64,000 nt of DNA from Cordilura impudica (lineage: Eukaryota > Arthropoda > Insecta > Diptera > Scathophagidae). The notes below the pieces were generated by a model. It saw only the letters and a program-made list of their open reading frames with translations. It was not told the DNA's origin and made no database searches. Position numbers and translations under genes: made by a program. The stretch lies in the NCBI GenBank assembly GCA_963682025.1, contig OY821522.1:30298701-30362700 (forward strand), given 5' to 3'. Below, one piece after another: positions 11,466 through 22,634 of this stretch (positions are counted from its first letter, which is position 1; every line of letters starts with the position of its first letter).

Positions 11466-11734
11466 ATATTAAATTTTTATTTCACAATATTGTGATATCA
11501 CATAATCACATAATTAGATGTGTAAGCATCCATGCGCTCAGGGGGGTAAAAATCTATTTCACAATACAATCACAAAAATAGCGTAACGGAAAATCGGTGT
11601 GAAATATATGTAAGTGTATCGGTGTAAGGATTATAATTTAAATTTATTTAGCTGATTCAACAACCAACAGAAAGCGCCATGAATGTTAGATTATTTATTT
11701 CATATACACGCTATAGCATAACATTTGTAGAATC

Positions 11735-11935
11735 TTCGAAAAATTTTTCAAAATTTTAATAAATAAGTCCGTGACAGCGAGTCTCCGGAGGCGTTGTTGT
11801 TTTGCGGTGAACATCATAACTCGTTACCGGATCAAGTGAAATAAAAAAATCGAAATGCGGTTAAAAGGTGACATGTTCCCTGAGGTAGCTCCAAAGAGTT
11901 TTTTTAATTTTTATGTTTTTTTTTTGGTAGCATTT
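11735..11935 (+). repeat. Left arm of an inverted repeat around family A copy 7
   Basis: AAGTCCGTGA, GAACATCATAACTC and CAAAGAGTT occur in this order and reappear reverse-complemented at 12827-12935. The left arm carries an extra ~34 bases (CAGCGAGTCTCCGGAGGCG and following) between the first two blocks. The arms are imperfect and old. Confidence 0.6.
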
Positions 11936-12011
11936 TGAAATGAAAAACACGATTTTTGCTATAAAATTTCGGGAATTTGTTGTTGAAAACGGGGGAAGAA
12001 AATGGAAAATA

Positions 12012-12812
12012 AAACAAGTAAGAAAATTATAGTCGGTCTAGACCGACTATATGATACCCTATACCATGCGTTTAGAGACCCTACCTCATAGGCCCAACTA
12101 ACTGGACATAGAAAATAAGCATAAATCAAATTTGAGTGGGATTTTTATAAATTTTTTTGTCTGCAGATATGAAAAAGTTCATATCGGATGCAATATCTAT
12201 ATGAGGACTAGGCCCAAAAATGGACCGATCCTGATCATGTTTGGTAAGGACTCTTGTATTTTGCAAAAATATATACAAACAAAATTTGAGAAGAATCAGT
12301 GCAATATTTTTGTTTTTTGATAGATTTAAGTGAAGATTGGGAAGCAGCTCTATATGGGGCCTATGACTAAGAGTTGTCCCATAGGAATAATTTTTGATTA
12401 ATGGATGTAATAAACACATACAAACCCAATTTGACTAAGATTTATATGATAATTTGGATCTTATGGCAATTTATGTCGATTTCATAGGGGTCATTTGTAT
12501 GGGGGCTAGGTCTGAACATGGACCGATCCTCACCAATTTCAACAGCGTTCATCCAATGGCCGATAAAAGCTTATGTACCAAATTTCACCAAAATATATTC
12601 ATATTTGCGACCTGCAGTTTGATTACAAGCTTTACATGGACACACAGACGGACGGACGGACGGACGGACGGACGGACATCGTTAAATCGAATCAGATAGT
12701 GATTCTGATTCGATCGGTATAATTAAAGATGGGTCTAGGTCAAATATTTTTGGTAGTTACAAACAGCAGCACAAAGTCATTATACCCAAACCACATAGTG
12801 GTATAGGGTATA
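12012..12812 (-). mobile_element. Family A element, copy 7 (minus strand, insert-bearing)
   Basis: In plus-strand reading it starts AACAAGTAAGAAAATTATAG, followed by the palindrome, and ends CCACATAGTGGTATAGGGTATA. The CTAAGAGTTGTCCCAT segment marks the insert-bearing subfamily. It sits between the two arms of an older inverted repeat, so it may have inserted into that element's loop. Confidence 0.85.
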
Positions 12813-12826
12813 AAAACTCTTTGTGG

Positions 12827-12935
12827 TTACCTGACGATAAATGTGTAGATATAGTTTGTAAAATTTCAAAAGAATCGGTCAAGCAGATTTTGAGTTATGA
12901 TGTTCACGGACTTCGAAAATTTTTTATGAGAAATT
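12827..12935 (-). repeat. Right arm of the inverted repeat around copy 7
   Basis: GAGTTATGATGTTCACGGACTTCG is the reverse complement of the AAGTCCGTGA / GAACATCATAACTC pair in the left arm, without the 34-base insert. AACTCTTTGTGG near 12826 matches the CAAAGAGTT of the left arm. Confidence 0.6.
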
Positions 12936-12939
12936 CGAT

Positions 12940-14165
12940 TTAAAGTTTTTTTAAAAACTGATTTATATACGATATACCGTATGAGGCCGGTCGCTGCAAA
13001 CGCTGTATTGTCTTAAGTTTTGCTCCGATTTACTTGAAATTTTGAAACAACGCTCTCGACATGTTGTACATTCAGAAAGATAAATGCAAAAAAAGGTTTT
13101 AAAACTTAACCCCCCTTAAACCCATAAGTAATTCAATGAAAAAATTTATCATATTTAACTTTTTATTTCAAAATATGTTTGAAATCATATTTCACATAAT
13201 CAAATTTTTTTAGTTATTTTTTATGTTCAAGTGTCTTTCAGTTAGTTACTATAGTTCTTTTTCATTTCAAATATATTTGAGCTTCTTTATTAATTAAAAA
13301 TATATCCGTTAACTTTGAGTTTAAATACATTTTATATATTCTATTGAGGTTGTTGGAGCTGACAGCATTTTTGTCAATCACGAACCCATTTCTTTAGATT
13401 TATTTGAGAAAATATTCGTTTATTCAAGTCTATATGTTTCTTTCTATTGAATTATTCCAATATATTTCTTGTTTCTTACTAGCAGATTCTTCATTAAATA
13501 AAGGCCCTAAAAGTATGCTAATCAATTATAGCCAATTCACAAATCAACACAAAAACAAACTCATTTTTATTACAAACACATTAACAAATTTAATAAACAA
13601 ACACATAACATTGTATAATTTTATGTGTGTGTCACTAGCAATTTTAAATGCAATTTACTCAAAACAAAAGCAAAAAAATTCAAAAATGTGTAAATCTGCA
13701 AATCGGCTAAAAAGAAATACCTTTCAAATACTATACGTTTGGTCAAGATCGGGATAAAACGGTAGAGCAAAACATCATTCACAAGAAACCGCCTATTAAT
13801 ATTATAGATTTAATAAATTTGTTATAACATCAGACCAAATCTTTATTTTTTTTCAAATACTAACGATTTTCAAACAATTTTTTTATATTTGCTTTTCAAT
13901 TTTTACTAATGTAGCACTTTAAATATTCCAGTGCATCTTTTAGGATGACACCACTAGTTTTTTGGCTGGCAGCACAATTTTTTTTAGAATATTTTTCATT
14001 AATATTTTAGATATTTCATTCTTTTTTATTAACTTTGAATATTCAAGTGTCTTTCAGTTAGTTCCTATAGTAGTTTTTCATTAATGTTTTAGATATTTCA
14101 TTCTGTAATTACTAGATTCGTTTATAAAATTATATAATTTTATTAAAGGCAGAAGTCATGAAGTC
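12940..14165. other. AT-rich DNA with a duplicated TTCAAGTGTCTTTCAGTTAGT segment
   Basis: No coding gene is recognised. A segment around CAAGTGTCTTTCAGTTAG, followed by TTTTTCATT, occurs near 13230 and again near 14043, so these are two copies of an old repeat. A 117-codon open frame at 13404-13757 has no recognisable domain and an unlikely composition. Confidence 0.5.
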
Positions 14166-14640
14166 ACGTTTCAATGTATTTTTATATTTTTAGTTTTTAT
14201 ATTTTTAATTTTCGATTTTCAATTTTTACTTTAGTTTTAGTTTTTTTTTACATTTCTAGTTATTTCATTTTTAAATTTTTGATTTTTCAATTTTTGGTTT
14301 TTAATTTTTTATATTCGCTTTTCACTTTTTTAATTCAAGTTTTTAGTTTTTACGTTTCCAATTTTTAATTTAAGTTTTTAGTTTTTTAATTTTTAATTTA
14401 AGTTTTTGGTTTTTAATTTTTAGTTTTTTACCTTTAGTTTTAGTTTTTCAACTTTTAGTTTTTTAGTTTTTTGATTTTTCAATTTTAAATTTATAGTGTT
14501 TAGTTTCTATATTTGCTTTTCAATTTTTAATTTAAGTTTATAGTTTTTTAATTTCTAATTAAGTTCTAAGTTTTTTAATTTTTAGTTTTTATTTTTTAGT
14601 TTAATTTATGAAACATTTTTTAAATACTTTTATACTTTGA
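14166..14640. repeat. TTTTTAGTTTTTAATTTTTAA low-complexity tract
   Basis: Irregular repeats of a ~7-base T-rich word (TTTTTAG, TTTTTAA, TTTTCAA). The phenylalanine-rich open frame at 14174-14368 follows from this composition and is not a gene. The 3' boundary grades into ordinary AT-rich DNA. Confidence 0.8.
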
Positions 14641-15835
14641 GTTAATTTTGATTAAATATATAAAATTAGGAACGTGAAACAAAAATGTTTACAATTATAA
14701 ATGCAAACAATATTAGAGAATAATTTAAGGAAGTTGTACATTTCTTTCAATATCATGTTTTTCTACTGAATACTCATACACAAAGTATACAAATAATCTT
14801 TCTTAAATGGTTTATAGCAAGCTTAGGAACAAAAAAAATTTTATATTTATCCTAATTTAAGTTTTTGTTGTAATTTGTCTATCCAAATTATAAAAGTTTC
14901 CTACAAAATATCTACATAATTAATTAAATTTACTAAATTTTAAACATATTTATATAATAATTTATTGAAATATTGAAAACTTACAGTATTCTTATAGAAT
15001 TTTTTTCATATTAACAAAATTCATATTAAGTTCTTTTGTATAGTTTTTCTTTACACATATGATAATTGTGTTACATAATTTTTTATGAAAAATAAAAAAC
15101 CGAATTTTTTATATAAAAAAACCGAATTTTGACAAAAATCTTACCTTTGGTTATTTATAATTTTTTTTTATAAGAATTAATGAAATATTTTGTTTACAAA
15201 ATGGATTTTGTAAGAAATCATTTTCATTTCCAAAAATTGTTGAAACAAAACGGAAATATTTGAGTAAAAAGTACCACTTATGTAATTGATTTTTTAGAAT
15301 CATTTGAGAAAATATTCGTTTTGCACGGCAAAGTACAATTTTTCCAATATTAAAAAAAACATCAATAAAAAACAATCACAAGCAAAACTGTATAAAAAAA
15401 CAGTGTCATATATATGTTACAAAAATTTTTTTAAAGGGTTTCTAAACATGAGTAATACTAATAGTAAGTGGGCGATTCAAATAGTATGACAACTGCCAAA
15501 TTGCTTGAAAATTTCATTTAGGTTTCTGAGCATGAATATTAATAGCTAGAGGGCGATTCAAAACTGTGTGAAAACGTATAAAAAGGTTTGTGAGTCTACT
15601 AACTACAAAGAGACCGCGGCGCCATCTGAGCTACCACCAGCGGTGATAAATGGAAGCTCAACGACACATCTATTTACAGGTAAAAAGTGATCTAGAACCG
15701 GCATAAACATACTACTTACTTTCAAATGAATAACATAATTTTAAAATCGGTAACAATTAAGAAATTATTTTTGGCAGCCTTCTCAAAATATAGTCCACAG
15801 TGCATCGGTTTAATCAAAAGGGTATTTAAGATACA
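14641..15835. other. AT-rich spacer before the integrase relic
   Basis: No gene is recognised. Two related lines near 15437 and 15518 (TTTCTAAACATGAGTAATACTAATAG / TTTCTGAGCATGAATATTAATAG, each followed by GGGCGATTCAAA) form a diverged direct repeat of about 85 bp. A short GC-richer patch (ACCGCGGCGCCATCTGAGC) lies at 15613-15640. Confidence 0.45.
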
Positions 15836-16313
15836 CTGCAAATCGATTTAGTGGAAATGATACCATATGCAAAATCGAATAAAGGTTATAAATATATGAT
15901 GACAGTAATTGATGTGTTTTCAAAATACGGTTATGCTTTATCCGTAAAAACCAAATCGGGTATTGATATTACAAATGCTTTCAAAAAGATTATCAAGTTA
16001 AACAAAAATAAATGTCCAAAAAATCTTCGTACTGATCAAGGAAATGAATTTTTTAATAAAAATTTTAAAAACTGACTAAATGACTGAATGACTAAACATT
16101 AACCATTATCATACATATTCAAATGTGAAAGCATCTATAGTTGAAAGATTTAACAGAACATTAAAAAATAAAATGAGGAAGAAATTCAGTCTTCAAGGAA
16201 ATTATAAATGGTTACATATTTTAGAAAATTTATTAAAAGATTATAATTCTCCATATCATCGAAGTATTAAAATGGCGCCGAAATTAGTTACAAAGAAAAA
16301 TATATTTGATTGA
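15836..16313 (+). pseudogene. Polinton/Maverick-type integrase fragment
   Basis: A retroviral-type integrase core of the kind carried by Polintons. The first Asp lies in the IDLVEM block at about 15845 and the TVIDVFSKY strand follows. The second Asp lies in LRTDQGNEF near 16027. The Glu lies in the ASIVERFNRTLKNK helix near 16135, followed by the YHRSIKMAP segment typical of this class. The open frame stops at 16074 and a different frame resumes at about 16098. The junction carries a small TGACTAAA/TGACTGAA duplication, which is the likely cause of the break. The HHCC N-terminus is missing and I see no Polinton polymerase, ATPase or capsid gene nearby, so this is an isolated fragment. All three catalytic residues survive in the pieces. 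Confidence 0.75.
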
Positions 16314-16559
16314 AAAAATATTAAAGAGAAGTGGAAATAAACTCTTTATAAAATGGTTGGGTTTCGGTAAGGCACTCAAAAATTTCAAAAAGTGACTTTG
16401 AACGTTTAACGCGATCTTAATATTCCGGATGGCGAACATTATACAAATTTTCGTTTTGGCCATATTGCACCAAGAGTAGCTCAACTACTGTTCTGTTCCA
16501 CATATTTAACAATTTTACAAACAAATTTAAATGATTTTAAACAATACAAAAACGTAAAT

Positions 16560-17912
16560 TTTTTTTTATTTTTTATTTATTAACCAACACTCAGGGGATG
16601 CCCCCTACAGATGTATTGCATTGTGTTGATGTCAGGAAAATAGGTTATGGGAAGAAGGAAATAGGGAGTATTGTTTGTGGATGTTTGACTTAAATTTTAT
16701 TAGATTATAACTGTCAGGAAAGACCTCTGCGGGGAGTTTAATCCGCACACGGCTAGTTCGACTGATAAACGAATTCTCTCTATAATGCCTTGTGCGGTCA
16801 ATTGGCAATAAACTACAAACGGATGTGATCTACTAGAGAAGCGGGTAGAGCGAACCGAAACTCCGGCACTTGGAATAAGTTCGCTAATCTCAGAAGAACA
16901 TTTCCCATGGTAGTATCTATAGAACAGTGATACACAACCCACATTCCGACGATGTTCCAATGAGTCAATAGAATTGGATACCTTACTGTCATTGATGAGC
17001 ATCAACGCCCACCTTTGCACACGGTCCAGTAGTTCCAAAATATACTTTGAAGCTCCTGCCCATATATGGGAGTTGTATTCCATTTTCGGTCGGATGTAAG
17101 TGTAGATCTTAAGGAGGTCAGAGGTAGTGAAGTAATTTTTGCACCGTTTTAGAAAACCAAGACACTTGAATTCTTCTTTCGACACTTGAAAAGCATGCTC
17201 GTTCCAACGAACATCACATTGAATTCTCATGCCTAGAACATCAAGAGTATCCGACTCCTCAATACCTATACCACCCATATATACAGATGACATTGTTGAA
17301 TCCATGGCCCTATGGGTCAACATACAATATTGAGTCTTCAGCGCATTAAAATCAACCCTATTCGCTTTACCCCACTCGGAGATTGTTAACAGATCTTGAT
17401 TGAGTGTGACATTCATTGTCCGCCTTTTGCCCCCAACCTCCAAGAGGCTTGGCCTACAATTAAATAAAAATTAATGACAAATGCTGCTGTCATCTGCGAA
17501 AGAGTATATAGCGTTAAAAGTTTGACCAAGAAGGTCGTTCAGAAAGATAAGGAAAAGAGAAGGAGAAAGAACGAAACTTTGGGGTACCCCTGAATTAAGC
17601 TGAAACTCATTGGATGAGACCCCATCAATAACAACACGTATTGTTTGATCTCTGAGGAAACTCGATATAAATCGAGAGAAGTCATTACCGCCCCAAATGC
17701 AATAAGCTTTGATATCAGTGCACCGTGCCACACACCATCGAATGCCTTGGAAATATCTAGAGCAACCACTTTACTTTCGCCAAAATTGCGAATGGATCGA
17801 CTCCAGCGCTCAGAAAGTAGAGCTAACAGGTCTCCCGTGGAACGATTTCTACGGAAGCCATACTGACGGTCATTAATACGTGAGATGGCCTCTAGGTAGT
17901 TCACAAGAGAGA
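16560..17912 (-). mobile_element. 5'-truncated jockey-like non-LTR retrotransposon
   Basis: Minus-strand element keeping only the C-terminal half of the reverse transcriptase and a short 3' end. Plus-strand T-rich sequence at 16560-16590 corresponds to its A-rich tail. AAACAAATTTAAA occurs at about 16518 and about 17913 and could be a 13-bp target duplication, although ~30 extra bases separate the left copy from the tail. The 5' truncation is the usual outcome of incomplete reverse transcription. Confidence 0.7.
16700..17904 (-). pseudogene. Non-LTR reverse transcriptase, frameshifted
   Basis: The first piece (from 17904) carries QYGFRRNRST and LDISKAFDGVWH, holding the first catalytic Asp. 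The second piece (to 17471) carries SGVPQSFVLSPSLF and the catalytic FADDS box. The third piece (17443 to 16700) carries the thumb and C-terminal region with YIRPKMEYNSHIW, LLDRVQRWA and LFYRYYHG, diagnostic of the jockey/CR1-like group. The frame changes near 17690 and again near 17460, where a stop also lies. No endonuclease domain or ORF1 remains. The family is clear, the exact clade is not. Confidence 0.8.
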
Positions 17913-17929
17913 AACAAATTTAAAGAATA

Positions 17930-18366
17930 TTAATTTATAGCCGGCGTATTAAGCGCCACTGGCTCTTTCATAAAACTCGGCACTTCAAAGTTGCAGAGTT
18001 AAAGGACTTATGAGTGCTAGTGGTTTCAATAAAAAAAACCAGAGCCAATTGCTCGGCTGAGTTGGGTTTTATCATTGATTTTATTTACAAACTTAATCCC
18101 ACTTATAAATAAAACTAACGGTACTTAAAGCTATTCTATTGTTTACATTTTTAATCCTAAACTTAATCCTAATCATATGTTATAAATTATGCTCTAAATT
18201 ACAGCTGTTTACATATTATAACACTTTACTTAAGCTAACAGCTGTGTAATAATAGTGATTGTATTGTGGTACATTACACCCTTACCCTTTAAAAAAAATG
18301 ATTTTTGTATCTCTAAATACAAAAATAATTTTGTACAAGATTAAAAATTTAGAGTTATAATGATAT
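17930..18366. other. No gene seen; probable old LTR-element debris
   Basis: Contains GGCTCTTTCATAAAACTCGG and later AACCAGAGCCAATTGCTCGG, plus an AACAGCTGTG segment ending in GTACATTACACCCTTACCC. The texture suggests an LTR edge, but no partner copy lies in the window. Confidence 0.35.
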
Positions 18367-18650
18367 TTAAGTCTCATTAATAGGTAGGTGTTGTAATTTT
18401 TCAAGGACCAATGCGAGTGTGAAAATAGGGGATAAGAAAAGTCCCATGCATATAAAAAAAAATTTGTAGAAGTTCATTAAGTATCCTACGATTTCGTTTC
18501 GCTTTGTAACGTGTTTTTGTTTTAGTCTATAATATTTACAAATTTTATTGTTCTTCTCTAATATTCTTGTTTTGTTCATTCTGAATAGTATTTTTGAATT
18601 TGTTTTTCATTTCGAATTTTGTATTTTAAATTATTCTTCTTTTCAATTGT
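18367..18650 (-). pseudogene. Unrecognised ORF fragment with a membrane-like segment, target of the Ty3 insertion
   Basis: A minus-strand frame from 18579 to 18367 starts basic (MNKTRILEKNNK) and has a hydrophobic stretch FFICMGLFLSPIFTLALVLE about 20 residues from its end. I do not recognise it. It ends 80 bp before the left LTR of the gypsy element. AATTTAAAATACAAAATT occurs both here (near 18615) and just past the right LTR (near 35550). Both flanks are therefore likely parts of one older element split by the insertion. An envelope-like C-terminus is possible but unproven. Confidence 0.4.
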
Positions 18651-18658
18651 ATATATAT

Positions 18659-20999
18659 TGTGACGGTGATCAGATTTGCTCTTCACTGTAGCCATAGAAT
18701 TCTGGTATATGCCGATATAAGAAAAAAAAAATAACCTTGATCTTGAAATTATTTTCAAGTTCATGTATGTACATGTAAACAACACCTTATATGGTAATAT
18801 GTTGATGGAAAAATTTTTTTGGGCTCTATTTTTGCAAACTGATTTATGGCGCGAGTTTTTTTTCAGTCTCTTCGTTGTTTTATATTAATTCATGATTATT
18901 CATGTATGTATGGGTCAACTACAACTTGCAATCCTTCTCGTTCTCCCACTTGGTTTTCAGCTATTGGTATTAGCTTACCCCTTCATTCACTCAGTAATCC
19001 CACTTACTCTCTCTCTCCTTTTAATATGAGTTGGTATTTTTTTTCGAAAAGAGTGAGATTATGAACGAATGTCTGTATATCTATGTGTATTATGGATAAC
19101 GAGATGAAATGTTACATAATGACATACATAGGCTATTCAATGAGTGGTTGAGCGTATTAATACAAAACAGGTTTTATTTTTTTTGGTTGCGCTGAGTAAG
19201 GAAAGAAAAAGTTGGTATAATTAGGTCGTTATGAAGATGACGCAAAAATTTAAATTCATTGAAGTTTGGGTAATCAGATGGATCGGTCATAAGAACAAAA
19301 ACTAATCGGAAAATGTTTAAAATATTTAAAATAAACGTAAACATAAGATATATTTGAAACTTTTTTTTTTTCTAATGTGCTTACTACGCATATAAAACTC
19401 TTAATAAAACAAAAGAGTGTAAAATATAATTTGAGTTTCTGCGCCTTACAAAATTCCATATATTTTAATAAAACTACAGACTAGAAAGTGAAAAAGTTTT
19501 TTTTAATATTTGCTGATGAAACCACGAAAAATACATTTATTTTACAACGGTGTTTATTTCTTAGAAAATAAATCAAATCCCTCCATAGTATTACAATAAA
19601 CAGTTACTCTACACACAAGATATTACGGTAAAAAAAAAAAATAAATACTAAGAAACCAACAATATATATTAATTAGAGAAACTAAAAAAAAACCCACCAA
19701 CATTTGCTAGTTGTTTTGTAAAGAACTCCAACTGAATATCAGCAGGAACCACCACAACCCAGCAAGTACATGGCACCGAACGACTCCACGGCCATATAAC
19801 TCCAGCTACAAGGCGGTAACTACGCAGTTTATATTATTAGATTGTTGTCTCTAAATAATCTTTAATTAAAATTTGTACGAAATACTACTATTGAAATTAA
19901 AATAACATAGAAATTAAAATATTTCTAAAACTACTTTTAAATTAAAATTTGTCTAAATAATAAAATTTGGCTATCTATATTAAAAAAAAAAAACTAAAAA
20001 GTTTTGTAACATATAAATATTTTTCTAAAGTTAAAAATTTTACAAAATTTTGCTAAATATAAAATTATTCCACAAATAAAATTTTGCTTAATTTAAACAT
20101 TTTCTTATATTTAAAATTAAGCCGTTATCCTACGTTACATATTTTCTAGAGTTAAAAATTTTCCTAATTAATAAATATTTTCTAGATTTATCGTAATATA
20201 TAAATATATTAAATTGAGCTAAATTTCCTAATTTTAAAATTTGTTTACAACTATATTAAACGGCAAATCTCCTACAATCACAATTTTACCATGAACTTAA
20301 ACTATAATAATCTACTTTTTCTTAACATAAAAATTTTCTTGCTAGAAATTAAAAGATTTCCAAAAATTAAATTTTTAAAATTAAAATTGTGCAAAAATTA
20401 AAATTGAGCTAAAATTAAAAATTATAATAAGAAATATAATTTAACTAAAAATTAAAATTTTGTTAAAAATAAAAATTTTTGCTAAAATTTTCCTAAACAA
20501 AATTTTGCTAAAATTTAAAAATTCTCCTAAAATTAAAATTAAGCTAAATTTAAAATTTTTCCTAAAATTAAAAATTTCCCTAAAATTAAAATTTTGCTAA
20601 GCTTAAAATTTTGCTAAAACTAAAAATTGGCTAAAAATTTAAAATGTTACGAAAAATAATTTAAAATTATAACCTTAAAATGAAGGTTAAATAAATTTTT
20701 TTATAAACCCAATGTAGAAAACCAAACCAAACCAAACTCTTTTATTGCAGTGGGTTACCTCCAATTAAGACGGAATATCAGGTAACATGGTAGGGAGGGC
20801 AAAAAGGGACATAACAGCTAGTCCCCACCGGAAAGTAAGTATGCCATCCATCCATCCTTTAGATTCCGTTTTTGACAGTGTTTTTTTGTAAATCGCACGT
20901 GAACATCTGTAGTGCGGTTTCCCTGGGCCTGAGCAAGACCCCACCCATCCGGCGAGCTAGGCCCCTTCGCAAGCACGTGCGACCAGCAAAGGCTCAGGG
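18659..20999 (+). repeat. 5' LTR of the Ty3/gypsy element (3' end truncated)
   Basis: Begins TGTGACGGTGATCAG. It contains an AT-rich tract of AAAATTTTGCTAAA words (about 19880-20690) and ends in GC-richer sequence GACCAGCAAAGGCTCAGGG. The right LTR continues a further ~45 bp beyond this point to TTACA. Small differences from the right copy include the CTCTCT repeat near 33972 and poly-A lengths. Confidence 0.9.
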
Positions 21000-21002
21000 C
21001 GT

Positions 21003-21014
21003 TGGCGCCCAACG
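21003..21014 (+). promoter_or_regulatory. Candidate primer binding site TGGCGCCCAACG
   Basis: The 12-mer matches the lysine-tRNA primer sites used by several retroelements and lies four bases after the left LTR homology ends. It also forms a 6-bp stem with CGC loop (CGTTGGCGCCCAACG). Gag zinc-finger codons begin only ~50 bp later, so a deletion has brought the site and late gag together. Confidence 0.5.
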
Positions 21015-22109
21015 TTTGCGAGGTCCGCAAACAAAAAGAAGACCCTGCTAAACGCAAAATTAATATCTGCTGGAACTGTAGAAAGGAAGGCCACAGATAT
21101 ACGGACTGTCTCGAAGACAGGACCGTATTCTGTTACGGTTGTGGTTCCGTAGGTGTCTACAGACCCCAATGCGAAACGTGTCAGGGAAACTTCCAGGCGA
21201 GCGCCAGCAACAACACCAGCTTCCGCCCGAGAATGAATTAAGTTCCCCTTCAAGCGAAAACATCATTGAAAACGTTATCCACCCCACAGAAATTTTAAAG
21301 ACCAGCTCTGACGGTAGCACACAAACCAATTTTACCAATTTTACAATTTTGAAAAATGACAAGGAAAAGTCTAAACCAGTTTTATTTCCCACCAAGCCCT
21401 ATCATGAAAGAGTTAGATTATATGAATTAGCTAGGAAGCGAATTTTTGCGAAACTATTAGCACCCCACCGAAATTTAACACCCAAATTCATAAAGTAAAA
21501 AGAAATACTCTACGAATTAGAATTTTTTATAAAATGTTAAAATTAAACAAGTTTAAGGTTAAAAGTTGTATTGAATCTATTGAGAAGTCAAAATCTGACA
21601 TAAGACCCTATATCCAAATTGATATCTTTGGAATGAAATTATTAGGCCTTTTGGATTCAGGCGCCTCTTTATCTTGCATAAGTGGTTCCGCTGCAAAAAC
21701 TTTTCTGGGTAAAAAATTTACCTTTTAAAAAATTTTCTAATTTCGTAGAAGCAGCTGGCGGTCAGCAATATAAAATTTTAGGTTTCGTAGAAACAAATGT
21801 CACCTACCGACATATTACCAAATTAGTACGTTTTTGTATAATACCAGACTTAACCCATGAGGTATACTTAGGCATAGATTTTTGGCATGCATTCGGACTT
21901 ATGTCTATGATTTTTGGGAACAGCCCGTTAAAAATTGAAGAGCTTAATCAAGTTTGCGAAGAGAAAATTCTAACCAACGAACAGCGAAATAAATAGATTA
22001 GATCAAATTATAAACATTTTTCCAGATTTTGACAAAGAGGGTTTAGGTAAGACACCCATTTTAGAGCATTCGATTGAAATAGAGCCAGGAGTCAAACCCA
22101 TCAAGCAGA
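21015..22109 (+). pseudogene. Ty3/gypsy gag (nucleocapsid) and protease remnant
   Basis: A zinc knuckle CWNCRKEGHRYTDC lies at about 21069. A second, CYGCGSVGVYRPQC, has Val where His is usual. The frame then shifts near 21200 into a linker reading to 21498. A third piece from about 21534 holds the aspartic protease box LLDSGASLSCIS, followed by a shift near 21725 and the flap/C-terminal half (VYLGIDFWHAFGL) to about 21996. The final segment ends in KPIKQRY at the start of reverse transcriptase, where the BEL element interrupts it. At least three frame changes are present and the N-terminal and capsid parts of gag are absent. Confidence 0.8.
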
Positions 22110-22114
22110 GGTAC
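22110..22114. repeat. Left 5-bp target-site duplication GGTAC of the BEL element
   Basis: GGTAC directly precedes the TGTTTAC start of the left BEL LTR. The identical GGTAC at 30670-30674 follows the right LTR. Five bases is the usual length for BEL/Pao integration. Confidence 0.9.
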
Positions 22115-22396
22115 TGTTTACTTGGGGCGCAAATATTTTATTCAAATTTGTGTGCAATAAAAAAAAACACACAATAAATTAGTTAGTGTTAAAATTCTAT
22201 TTTATTTGTTGATCGGTTTTTTACCTTTTCAGTTGAGGTTAAGCTTAACAACTAATTTTACTTTTCTTATGCTAAGTAGTTGAAACGAGTTATAATATCT
22301 AATGAGAGTACCAAATATGTCAATATTCCAGTATAGTCTGATACATTAGAATAAGGTAATAAAAATAATAATGACAAAGAATTTTTAACCTAAACA
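22115..22396 (-). repeat. BEL 3' LTR
   Basis: Begins TGTTTACTTGGGGCGC and ends AACCTAAACA in plus-strand reading. It differs from the other LTR by a few changes (TTGGGG/ATGGGG, an A-run length difference, TTAAGC/TTCAGC). Confidence 0.95.
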
Positions 22397-22409
22397 TCCC
22401 GGCCCCCTT
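22397..22409 (-). promoter_or_regulatory. BEL polypurine tract
   Basis: On the minus strand AAGGGGGCCGGGA ends exactly at the 3' LTR start, as expected for the primer of plus-strand DNA synthesis. It is interrupted by CC. Confidence 0.6.
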
Positions 22410-22634
22410 GCGGTGACGCAACCTACAAGGGGGTGACATATAGGATCGAGTAAATAAGTATAAGATACATTTTTTATAAGGGATTTGTAGAGTAATTAAT
22501 TCATTAGTTATAAAATGTTACAAAACTTCAGATATTTTAGCAAAGTAAAAAATATATATATAATTCAAAATAAATTCAAAATACTTGTATAATCAAATTG
22601 CAAAAAAAATAATATACATAAATTTTTAGATTAC

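Noticed and set aside
14174..14368. Phe/Ile-rich open frame as a membrane protein
   Set aside because: It is a translation of TTTTTAA/TTTTTAG low-complexity sequence. The same applies to 60875-61063, 61929-62129, 62160-62507 and 62572-62757.
16518..17925. AAACAAATTTAAA as a certain target duplication of the non-LTR element
   Set aside because: It is AT-rich and the left copy is separated from the A-tail by ~30 unexplained bases, so it is recorded only as a candidate.
18001..18300. An LTR of an independent retrotransposon at 17940-18300
   Set aside because: The TTACA edge and polypurine-like context are suggestive, but no second LTR, primer site or coding region could be paired with it.
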